From Gorillibacterium sp. (lineage in GTDB: Bacteria > Bacillota > Bacilli > Paenibacillales > NBRC-103111), in assembly GCA_014380705.1 (NCBI GenBank), contig JACMJI010000311.1:1-5367 (forward strand): a stretch of DNA of 5,367 nucleotides, read 5' to 3'. The position numbers and the translations under genes were made by a program. Each line of letters opens with the position of its first letter. Within the stretch, counting starts at the first letter, position 1. Shown in pieces: positions 1 to 5,268 of the stretch. The notes beneath the pieces are model-generated. The model saw nothing but the letters and a program-made list of their open reading frames with translations. It did no database searches and was not told the DNA's origin.

Positions 1-79
1 GGCCGGCCATACGGATGGCCGTGTATTTATCTGTAGCTGCAGCACCCAAAATCACTTTGTCTTCCGATAAAATGCGCAT
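1..79 (-). CDS. mtlF: Mannitol-specific PTS EIIA component, N-terminal fragment (cut by window edge)
   Basis: Only the first 26 codons are present; the gene continues past the left edge. The visible protein starts MRILSEDKVILGAAATDKYT and continues AIRMAG. This resembles the start of stand-alone mannitol EIIA proteins (M-x-I-L-S-E-D-x-I/V-x-L, then the helix that carries A-I-R-x-A-G). In the family, EIIA is a cytoplasmic protein that takes phosphate from HPr on a histidine and passes it to the EIIB domain of MtlA; that histidine lies beyond the window. The ATG is 5 bases after the mtlR stop. Its GGAGAG ribosome binding site (89-94, 9-base spacing) lies inside the last codons of mtlR, so translational coupling is likely. 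The identification rests on a short stretch plus very strong context: MtlA here lacks a fused EIIA domain and needs a separate one. Confidence 0.85.
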   Translation of the reverse strand, partial: MRILSEDKVILGAAATDKYTAIRMAG

Positions 80-84
80 AGGTT

Positions 85-2223
85 TCAACTCTCCATTTTT
101 ATAATATTTTGATAAAAAGCTTGAAGGCGATCGGCCAAAAACCGGCGTATCTGTTCTTCATCACCTTCTTCAAGAAGCCGAACTAATTCGGGCAGAAGCA
201 GAAGGGCACTTATTTCACTAAGCACCTCCAGATTTTCTCGCCCCAGTTCTTGAGGACCAAGCATGAGCAGCAGTCGGCTAACCCTGCCGTCCTCAGCAGC
301 AATCAGCGGTATGGGCTCGGGTAAGGCCAATAGCGCCAGCCAAGGCTGACTTACACTTGGACTCCGTGTATGAAATAGCGCCACATTTGAGTCAGGAATA
401 CGAAGACTGCCAAATTGTTCCCTAGTTAGTATCTGCTCAGTAACCATTTCTGGGTCGTCAAGTACTTTAGCTTCCAGGCCGTATTGGCATAGGCAACCGA
501 TTGCTTCTTCCAGTGAAACAGGCTGGCTTGAGTCGAAATGGAACACCTCAAAACGATTGATTAAGCCAACAATACTATTCAGAGTTGCCTGCAGGCTGCT
601 CAGTCGAAGCATCGTCATATTGTCGTTTAACCGGGTGGCTGATGGATTTACTCGGCGTTCTCTGGGGACATTCTCGCGAATAAAAACACGCAGACGTTCG
701 GCTTCATCCTCGGTGAGAAATGGACTTACCTTGATATAGCGGTTGGGCGCATTGGGTAAATCGATGGTTGATATGATCAGGTCATAATCAGAAGCAGGGA
801 TGCGTTCCGCATCCAGCCAGGTTACCCGCTCTGTAACCTCGATCTGGGGAAATTCTCGGTTGATCCGAACGGAGAGCATCCGGGAGGACCCGATCCCGCT
901 GCGACAAACCAGCAAGGCTCGAATCCCACGCCCCAATTGCTTAAAGCGCTCCAGTGAAGCACCAAAATGCATGGTTATGAAGCCCACTTCTTCGTCAGGA
1001 ACCTCGATTGTTTGGATGACAGCACCGGCAGCCTGTTGAACGGCAAGGAATAGCGATGCATAATCCCGGCGAATTTGCGGCAGCAAGGGATTACGGATTC
1101 GCTCACCTTGCCCTAGGCGCTCCAGGGCAGGCCGTAAATGCAGCAGAAGTCCTTCTCTTAATGTACGGTCCTCGCTGAACGATAAGCCCATCATTTCCTC
1201 AACGGAATCGATTAATTGGTTGACCAGGTGCAGCAAGTGAAAATGGTCCTCCGGCGAGGATTCACTTCGCACTTCGTTGATGACTTGTTCAAATAATTCG
1301 GCCAGGTAGCTAAACTCATCCAGGGGAAGGGTTAGGCTAAGATGTGCAGCGAGCATATGGGTCATTCCCATGGCCACGCTAGAGGAAATGCTATTTTTCC
1401 TGGCAACTTCGCCGCGAGCGGGTACCGAATGGTTGCGATCGTTGTCCCCTATCGTATTCTCTTCATCAGTCGCAACTTTCTTCGCATCTAGTGAAAAGTT
1501 CGCATGGAAGCGAGAAATGCCTATAGACAGTCGAAGCATGAGATTCGTATACGTATGTTCAGAAATATGGCTTGGCCACTGTTCCTCAGCTTTCCAGAGG
1601 ACTTGGTCAACCTCTGCCATGAAGGATTTTCCGCACAGATGAAGCAGACGAGACTCAATAGGGGAGGAAGATACCTCAGGAGACCGCACATAGAGATCGG
1701 AGTCATCCAGGTTTTCACTCGCAGCGAGCCAAATAGCCTTGCGCTTATCCATCTCCATGCCGCAAATCTGTACGCCATAGCCACGGCGGCGAATGAGGGT
1801 TAAGCCGGATGGCTCCAACCATTGTTCAAGTCTGTTCAGGTCATAGCCGACCGTTGGGATGGTTACTTTTAATTCGTGTGCCAAATAAAAAAGCTTAATC
1901 GGGCTGTTCGTTTCCAAGAGTTCGCAGAGGATGAGAAGTTGGCGTTCCTCTGCCGAATAATCCGCACTTCGTTGATTTTCCAGTTCTGCACGAACAAGCC
2001 GAAGCCGTTCACTATCCTCTTGCTCCTGTAATCGAATACCAGCGCCCGCCTTACGCTGAAGCCTAATTCCGTGCCGATGCAAAAAAGCCTCTACCTCGTC
2101 CATCTCTCGGTGAATCGTTCTCACGCTGACCCCTAATTCCTCAGCGATCTGTCCGGCAGTCATGTCGTCCTTGCGGTCCATAAGCAGCTCCAACATTTGA
2201 CGCTGTCGATAAGAAACTGGCAA
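85..2223 (-). CDS. mtlR: PRD-containing transcriptional activator of mannitol operon, MtlR
   Basis: A 712-residue DNA-binding activator whose activity is set by PTS phosphorylation. Domains in order: DeoR/HTH_11-type helix-turn-helix (about 5-60, with GQIAEELGVSVRTIHREMDE), second Mga-type HTH (about 90-155), PRD1 (about 190-320), PRD2 (about 325-430), EIIB-Gat-like domain (about 434-520) and EIIA-Mtl-like domain (about 545-705). Visible phosphorylation candidates are H362 (LHLRPALERL) and H419 (GFITMHFGA) in PRD2, C440 (LVCRSGIGSS) in EIIB and H618 (ALFHTRSP) in EIIA. They match the known B. subtilis MtlR sites H342, H399, C419 and H599 with a steady offset of about 20. In that model PRD2 phosphorylation by HPr activates, and loss of phosphate from the EIIB and EIIA sites during mannitol uptake also activates. 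PRD1 is odd: R231 and L310 sit where histidines are expected, and the region between them is longer than in B. subtilis. The start is TTG, as the nearby ATG is out of frame. Confidence 0.95.
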   Translation of the reverse strand: MPVSYRQRQMLELLMDRKDDMTAGQIAEELGVSVRTIHREMDEVEAFLHRHGIRLQRKAGAGIRLQEQEDSERLRLVRAELENQRSADYSAEERQLLILCELLETNSPIKLFYLAHELKVTIPTVGYDLNRLEQWLEPSGLTLIRRRGYGVQICGMEMDKRKAIWLAASENLDDSDLYVRSPEVSSSPIESRLLHLCGKSFMAEVDQVLWKAEEQWPSHISEHTYTNLMLRLSIGISRFHANFSLDAKKVATDEENTIGDNDRNHSVPARGEVARKNSISSSVAMGMTHMLAAHLSLTLPLDEFSYLAELFEQVINEVRSESSPEDHFHLLHLVNQLIDSVEEMMGLSFSEDRTLREGLLLHLRPALERLGQGERIRNPLLPQIRRDYASLFLAVQQAAGAVIQTIEVPDEEVGFITMHFGASLERFKQLGRGIRALLVCRSGIGSSRMLSVRINREFPQIEVTERVTWLDAERIPASDYDLIISTIDLPNAPNRYIKVSPFLTEDEAERLRVFIRENVPRERRVNPSATRLNDNMTMLRLSSLQATLNSIVGLINRFEVFHFDSSQPVSLEEAIGCLCQYGLEAKVLDDPEMVTEQILTREQFGSLRIPDSNVALFHTRSPSVSQPWLALLALPEPIPLIAAEDGRVSRLLLMLGPQELGRENLEVLSEISALLLLPELVRLLEEGDEEQIRRFLADRLQAFYQNIIKMES

Positions 2224-2231
2224 GCTCGCAT

Positions 2232-2238
2232 CCTCCCC
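2232..2238 (-). promoter_or_regulatory. Ribosome binding site fixing the TTG start of mtlR
   Basis: GGGGAGG on the minus strand stands 8 bases before the TTG at 2221-2223. An ATG directly after this site, at 2229-2231, is too close to it and in another frame. The first residues after the TTG (MPVSYRQRQMLELL) fit the expected N-terminus of the first HTH domain, so TTG is the best start. Confidence 0.75.
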
Positions 2239-2248
2239 TAAGGACCAA

Positions 2249-2268
2249 CGCCTGGCAACCGCCTGGCA
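2249..2268. repeat. Tandem 9-bp direct repeat upstream of mtlR
   Basis: The 9-mer TGCCAGGCG (minus-strand reading) occurs at 2260-2268 and again at 2249-2257, an 11-bp period close to one DNA helical turn. It lies between the candidate mtlR promoter and the ribosome binding site. The copy at 2260-2268 overlaps one arm of the inverted repeat described separately. A protein-binding role is inference only. Confidence 0.6.
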
Positions 2269-2342
2269 CTGAATTGATCAGATTTTGGTGTAGGATTTCA
2301 AGTCAAAAAGCCGCATTTCCGCTTAAGCCAATTCAGGCCAGG
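2262..2342. repeat. Spaced imperfect inverted repeat flanking the mtlR promoter region
   Basis: The plus strand reads CCTGGCACTGAATTG at 2262-2276 and CAATTCAGGCCAGG at 2329-2342. The second is the reverse complement of the first apart from one indel and one mismatch at its centre. The arms are 52 bases apart and bracket the candidate mtlR -35 and -10 boxes. If that promoter is real, the distal arm would not be transcribed from it, which favours a DNA-level operator (paired or looped sites) over an RNA structure. No known factor is assigned. Confidence 0.55.
2277..2306 (-). promoter_or_regulatory. Possible sigma-A promoter for mtlR
   Basis: On the minus strand a good -35 (TTGACT, 2301-2306) is followed after 18 bases by a poor -10 (TCTGAT, 2277-2282, 4 of 6 consensus). 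A promoter here would let mtlR and mtlF be expressed behind the mtlA hairpin, as MtlR must be present before induction. The weak -10 is what an activator- or low-level promoter could look like, but it may also be chance. Confidence 0.35.
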
Positions 2343-2365
2343 GGATATGCAAGCCATTTGGTTTT

Positions 2366-2410
2366 GAAAATACCCGACCGACGTTGCTTATAAGCGGCGT
2401 CGGTCGGGTA
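2366..2410 (-). terminator. Strong hairpin after mtlA, probable leaky intrinsic terminator
   Basis: A perfect 13-bp inverted repeat (TACCCGACCGACG at 2371-2383 with its complement at 2398-2410) encloses a 14-base centre that itself contains the palindrome GCTTATAAGC. It starts 5 bp past the mtlA stop. On the minus strand the stem is followed by TTTT and then C. The stem is very stable but the U-tract is short, so termination is probably partial and some mtlA transcripts may continue into mtlR and mtlF. The plus-strand transcript could also fold fully, with two extra G-U pairs, but has no U-tract. Confidence 0.75.
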
Positions 2411-2415
2411 GCAAA

Positions 2416-3849
2416 TTAGCTAAGCCGAGTTACGAGTTGATCGTAGGCCGGGCTCTTCATGAAGTTATCAATAGAGATGTGCTCTGCATTCGGTGCTTTT
2501 ACCTTGGCACGATCTGTTAACTGCTTCTGCGTGATGACGATGTCGGCATCCTGCGGAATTTCATTAATGGCTTTGTTAATTACCGTTACATTTATTCCCG
2601 CTTGCTGCAGTTTCTTGCGCAACATAGAGGCGCCCATTGCGCTTGAGCCCATACCCGCATCGCAGGCAAATACGATTTTTTGAACATCGGCTTTGGCAGT
2701 TTGACCTATTGCAACGGAAAGTGCAGCGGCTTCGGTTCTGTTCATACCCGCGGCTTTTCTTTCCTTCATTTGAGTGGTAGCTGCTTCCAAATCATCATCA
2801 TCTGTTTTCTTCGTTGTTTTTAGCAACAAGTAAGCAACGATGAACGAAACAATAGCTGCCGTAATCACACCACTCATTGCAACCAGGAAGCCACCCTTTG
2901 GTGCCATGGCCATGTAAGCGAAAATACTACCTGGAGAAGGGGAACCAACAAGTCCAGCATCCAAAATAGTGAAGGTGAAGGATCCGGTAACGCCACCTGC
3001 CATTACTGCAAGAAGCAGACGAGGGTTCATCAGCACATAAGGGAAATATATTTCGTGGATCCCGCCGAAGAAGTGAATAATCGCAGCACCAGACGCTGAT
3101 TGCTTAGCAATACCGCGACCTGCGATCATATAGGCCAGTAGAATACCAAGACCTGGACCTGGGTTTGACTCAAGCATGAACAAGATCGACTTGCCATGCT
3201 CTTTAACATCCTGAAGACCAATTGGAGTCAAGACGCCGTGGTTAATAGCATTGTTAAGGAACAAAATTTTACCAGGTTCAATGAGAAGGTTAACCAGTGG
3301 AATAAAACCTGAATTTACCAAGTATTCAACACCGCGAGAGAGTGCATCACTTATCCCAGACACCGCGGGTCCAATGACCAGGAAGGCTAGAATCGAGATG
3401 ATCGCACCTAGAATACCAAGGGAGAAATTATTGACGAGCATTTCGAAGCCGGCTCTAACTTTGCCTTCGATTGATTTGTCAAATTTCTTTAAGATCCAAG
3501 CAGCCAGCGGTCCCATGATCATGGCTCCCATGAACATAGGGATCGATGTCCCGACAATGACGCCCATTGCTGCGATGGCACCGATGACGGCACCACGGGT
3601 TTCGTGCACCATTTTACCACCCGTGTAAGCGATAAGAAGTGGCAAGAGATAAAGAATCATTGGATCTACAAATTTAACAAGCTCCTTGTTCGGAAAGTAA
3701 CCGGTAGGGATAAACAAAGCAGTGATTAAACCCCAAGCAATAAACGCGCCAATGTTTGGCAAAACCATACCGCTTAGGAAACGACCAAATTTTTGTACAC
3801 CGACCTGCAATAACCCCGATGAAGCTTTCTTCATTCCGACTGAAGACAT
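2416..3849 (-). CDS. mtlA: Mannitol-specific PTS transporter EIICB, MtlA
   Basis: A 477-residue membrane permease that imports mannitol and phosphorylates it to mannitol 1-phosphate. The EIIC domain (about 15-345) is hydrophobic with multiple membrane spans and carries the family signatures FGRFLSGMVLPNIGAFIAWG (22-41), GFEMLVNN (134-141), FLNNAINHG (197-205) and GGIHEIYFPYVLMNP (262-276); E266 in the last lies in the conserved substrate-binding GIHE motif. A charged linker (about 345-388) leads to the EIIB domain (about 389-477) with the phosphocysteine loop ACDAGMGSS, C396. There is no fused EIIA domain, unlike E. coli MtlA; the length is that of the Bacillus two-domain form, with EIIA supplied by mtlF. 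The start ATG has TAGGAGGG (3860-3867) 10 bases before it. Upstream lie a promoter, a candidate operator and a cre box. Nothing appears truncated. Confidence 0.97.
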   Translation of the reverse strand: MSSVGMKKASSGLLQVGVQKFGRFLSGMVLPNIGAFIAWGLITALFIPTGYFPNKELVKFVDPMILYLLPLLIAYTGGKMVHETRGAVIGAIAAMGVIVGTSIPMFMGAMIMGPLAAWILKKFDKSIEGKVRAGFEMLVNNFSLGILGAIISILAFLVIGPAVSGISDALSRGVEYLVNSGFIPLVNLLIEPGKILFLNNAINHGVLTPIGLQDVKEHGKSILFMLESNPGPGLGILLAYMIAGRGIAKQSASGAAIIHFFGGIHEIYFPYVLMNPRLLLAVMAGGVTGSFTFTILDAGLVGSPSPGSIFAYMAMAPKGGFLVAMSGVITAAIVSFIVAYLLLKTTKKTDDDDLEAATTQMKERKAAGMNRTEAAALSVAIGQTAKADVQKIVFACDAGMGSSAMGASMLRKKLQQAGINVTVINKAINEIPQDADIVITQKQLTDRAKVKAPNAEHISIDNFMKSPAYDQLVTRLS

Positions 3850-4027
3850 AGTTTAGTGTCCCTCCTAGATGTTTGTAGTTCTCGCGTGTTGGAGCAAGGG
3901 CTGCTAAGGTACATCCCGCTTTTTTGGATAATCGGCTAAGCTCCTAGTCGACTGTAGGATTTCAGCATCGATTTTCTTATTGTTATCGTTTTCACGAATA
4001 GCGAGTGGACTTAAATTTCTCGTCCTT
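3850..4027 (-). other. Long untranslated leader of mtlA
   Basis: From the predicted start near 4027 to the mtlA ATG there are about 178 untranslated bases. They contain the cre box and the ribosome binding site. I see no terminator-antiterminator pair and no riboswitch that I recognise. GGAGC (3939-3943) could pair with GCTCC (3891-3895) to close a large weak fold. The 314 bases between the Nudix gene and mtlA hold only this leader, the promoter, the inverted repeats and the cre box. Confidence 0.5.
3981..3994 (-). promoter_or_regulatory. cre box, CcpA catabolite-repression site
   Basis: The minus strand reads TGAAAACGATAACA, which fits the cre consensus TGWAANCGNTNWCA at every position. It lies about 33 to 46 bases downstream of the predicted mtlA transcription start. 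A cre inside the transcribed leader fits repression by CcpA with HPr(Ser-P), by roadblock or by blocking promoter clearance, when a preferred sugar is available. Confidence 0.85.
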
Positions 4028-4033
4028 GTTACT

Positions 4034-4062
4034 ATTGTAGGGTACGGAATGAGTGACTACAA
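4034..4062 (-). promoter_or_regulatory. Sigma-A promoter of mtlA
   Basis: On the minus strand, -35 TTGTAG (4057-4062), a 17-base spacer and -10 TACAAT (4034-4039) give a well-formed promoter with a start near 4027. Its -35 departs from TTGACA at two positions, as expected of an activator-dependent promoter such as the mannitol promoter of B. subtilis. It is correctly placed between candidate activator sites upstream and a cre box downstream. Confidence 0.8.
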
Positions 4063-4073
4063 CGAAATGAAAA

Positions 4074-4104
4074 CCGGATTCCGGCATGATTGTTGCTGAC
4101 AACA
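4074..4104. promoter_or_regulatory. Candidate MtlR operator: two inverted repeats upstream of the -35 box
   Basis: Two small perfect inverted repeats lie just upstream of the mtlA -35 box. One is TGTTG-TCAG-CAACA (4091-4104, minus-strand reading), centred about 70 bases before the predicted start. The other is CCGGA-A-TCCGG (4074-4084). In B. subtilis MtlR binds directly upstream of the mtlA -35 box, so position supports an MtlR role. The assignment is inferred from position and symmetry, not from a match to a trusted motif. Confidence 0.5.
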
Positions 4105-4163
4105 TTTTATTACCAGACGTCCCCGTGCGAGGAGAAACAACCACAGAATCGGGACTTGGCGAA

Positions 4164-4670
4164 TTATAAGATAACGGGGTCGAGAAGCGGCAGCCAATGG
4201 ATAATTGGTTCACCATCGCTAGTCATACTTGCCGTACCCACCCATGGGTGGCGGGTAGGACCGAATGTAAAGTAATGAGCGAGAAGGGAGCGATAGACAT
4301 AGGGAATCTCCCGATCTCCCTGTAGTACCTCTTGCTTGGGAACCCAAGACAAGAAACCCTCGTCGGTATCCACAAAGTCTCGTCTCGATGTCTCGCCAAT
4401 ATAGAAAAACTGCTGACGCAACTCGTCTCCTTTAAGACGCAGCAGAATATAGTGCAACTTCAGCCCTTTAATATCCTCCGAGTCAAAGCCAGTCTCCTCA
4501 AAAATTTCCCTTCTGCATGCAGCCTCAGGATTGGTAATCTCAAAGGGTTCCATATGACCGCCAACAGCAGCCCAGGTACCAGGATGCAAGGTGCGGGTGG
4601 CTGAGCGTTTCATCATCAGCAGGTCATCTCCATGAAATAATACGCCAACAGATAATAATCTAAGTTTCAT
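4164..4670 (-). CDS. Nudix hydrolase family protein
   Basis: A 168-residue soluble protein with a single Nudix fold. Nudix enzymes split nucleoside diphosphates linked to another moiety, using divalent metal bound by the REUxEE glutamates. Here the Nudix box runs from G38 (GGHMEPFE) to REIFEETGF (54-62) with E55, E58 and E59 intact. Nine residues separate E44 from R54 instead of the canonical seven; extended boxes of the GGHxEPxEI-xxP type are familiar in a Nudix subgroup, so this need not impair activity. The N-terminal strand VGVLFHGDDLLMMKRS fits an MutT-like or NTP-pyrophosphatase protein, but the substrate cannot be told. The start ATG has a modest GGGGA site 7 bases before it. It is transcribed away from the ACT-hom pair. 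I see no clear terminator after it, so read-through towards mtlA is possible. No functional link to mannitol is evident. Confidence 0.9.
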   Translation of the reverse strand: MKLRLLSVGVLFHGDDLLMMKRSATRTLHPGTWAAVGGHMEPFEITNPEAACRREIFEETGFDSEDIKGLKLHYILLRLKGDELRQQFFYIGETSRRDFVDTDEGFLSWVPKQEVLQGDREIPYVYRSLLAHYFTFGPTRHPWVGTASMTSDGEPIIHWLPLLDPVIL

Positions 4671-4699
4671 TTAGCATTCCCCATTTTTTATCATTTTAA

Positions 4700-4728
4700 T
4701 TGTCAAAAAATCCACTATCCTATATAAT
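4700..4728 (+). promoter_or_regulatory. Near-consensus sigma-A promoter for the ACT regulator and hom
   Basis: The -35 TTGTCA (4700-4705, 5 of 6), a 17-base spacer and a perfect -10 TATAAT (4723-4728) predict a start near 4735 and a short leader of about 41 bases. It is the strongest promoter in the window and probably drives transcription through hom and the genes beyond. Promoters this good usually need a repressor when the product is not always wanted. Confidence 0.85.
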
Positions 4729-4736
4729 GTCCACTA
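4711..4736. repeat. Direct repeats TCCACTA straddling the -10 box
   Basis: The 7-mer TCCACTA occurs at 4711-4717 in the promoter spacer and at 4730-4736 over the predicted transcription start, a period of 19 bp (nearly two helical turns). The -10 box lies between the copies. A protein that binds both would exclude RNA polymerase. The obvious candidate is the ACT-domain regulator encoded next, but this is inference. Confidence 0.45.
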
Positions 4737-4775
4737 GAGTTAAACATATGTCTATTCAGAGGGGACGCGAAAGCG

Positions 4776-5225
4776 TTGGACCAACATGCGCAGGAACGTT
4801 ACTATGTAGTGAAGGAAGCTATTCTACCCGAAGCCTTGCTCAAAACGATTCATGCGAAGGACTTATTAGCAAGCGGGGCCGTCAGAACCGTAAATGAGGC
4901 GGTTGATCGCGCACAGCTAAGCCGCAGTGCCTTTTACAAGTATAAGGATGGGATTCATCCCCTCAGTCATCTCGATAGAGAACGTCTAATTACGCTGTCT
5001 ATGGATCTGGAACACCGTTCTGGAATACTGTCCCGGGTACTCAGCCTAATCGCTACCCAAGAAGTGAGTGTCCTGACGATTCAGCAATCCATTCCTTTGC
5101 AGGGGCTTGCCAATGTTGTGATAACAGCAGATATATCACAGATGAAGCAGGAGATTATGAGCTTGCTTGCGTCCGTACGAAACATCGAAGGTGTAAAGAG
5201 TGCAGCGGTCATAGGCAGGGGATAG
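4776..5225 (+). CDS. thrR: ACT-domain regulator, PheB/ThrR (UPF0735) family
   Basis: A 149-residue cytoplasmic protein that aligns end to end with the UPF0735 ACT-domain family, including B. subtilis PheB. To my knowledge that protein is the same as ThrR, a DNA-binding repressor of hom-thrCB and an aspartokinase gene. The N-terminal part contains a helix-turn-helix-like stretch (VNEAVDRAQLSRSAFYKYKD, 39-58). The ACT domain (about 72-147) begins ITLSMDLEHRSGILSRVLSL and holds the ligand-type glycine G83; ACT domains bind amino acids, here plausibly threonine or another aspartate-family product. The start is TTG, with AGAGGGG (4758-4764) 11 bases before it; no ATG lies near in this frame. The gene is 43 bases upstream of hom on the same strand, so a regulator-target operon is likely. 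An older idea links the family to phenylalanine synthesis, but the hom neighbour favours threonine control. Confidence 0.85.
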   Translation: MDQHAQERYYVVKEAILPEALLKTIHAKDLLASGAVRTVNEAVDRAQLSRSAFYKYKDGIHPLSHLDRERLITLSMDLEHRSGILSRVLSLIATQEVSVLTIQQSIPLQGLANVVITADISQMKQEIMSLLASVRNIEGVKSAAVIGRG

Positions 5226-5242
5226 TGGTCCCTGTATTTTTT
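5216..5242 (+). terminator. Weak terminator-like hairpin between the ACT regulator and hom
   Basis: CAGGG (5216-5220) can pair with CCCTG (5230-5234), extended by a G-U pair on each side, and is followed by TA and a run of six T (5237-5242). It overlaps the stop codon of the upstream gene. The short stem predicts partial termination at most, so ribosomes that reach the stop codon could change its folding. It may only lower hom expression relative to the regulator, or it may be chance. Confidence 0.4.
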
Positions 5243-5268
5243 CATATTTAAGGAGGGCAAGCAAGGTG

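Noticed and set aside
5..20. GGCCAT-ACGG-ATGGCC inverted repeat at the left edge
   Set aside because: It lies within mtlF codons and has no U-tract or regulatory position; chance palindrome in coding sequence.
3850..4027. Riboswitch or BglG-type RNA antiterminator in the mtlA leader
   Set aside because: No terminator with a T-run and no overlapping RAT-like stem is visible, and MtlR has DNA-binding HTH domains rather than a CAT RNA-binding domain.
4121..4155. Possible terminator after the Nudix gene (GTCCC with GGGAC arms)
   Set aside because: The arms are only about 5 bp with a long loop and no T-run, so it is not supported as an intrinsic terminator.
3992..4216. Minus-strand 74-codon open frame across the mtlA promoter region
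   Set aside because: It overlaps the end of the Nudix gene and the promoter and operator region, has no ribosome binding site or recognisable domain, and reads as low-information sequence.
4681..4706. TTGACA on the minus strand as -35 of a Nudix promoter
   Set aside because: No acceptable -10 lies 16 to 18 bases downstream towards the Nudix ATG. The hexamer overlaps the complementary -35 of the plus-strand promoter, which is much better formed.
4700..4897. Plus-strand 65-codon frame starting in the promoter of the ACT regulator
   Set aside because: Its start coincides with the -35 box and it runs in another frame of the well-supported ACT gene; no family resemblance.
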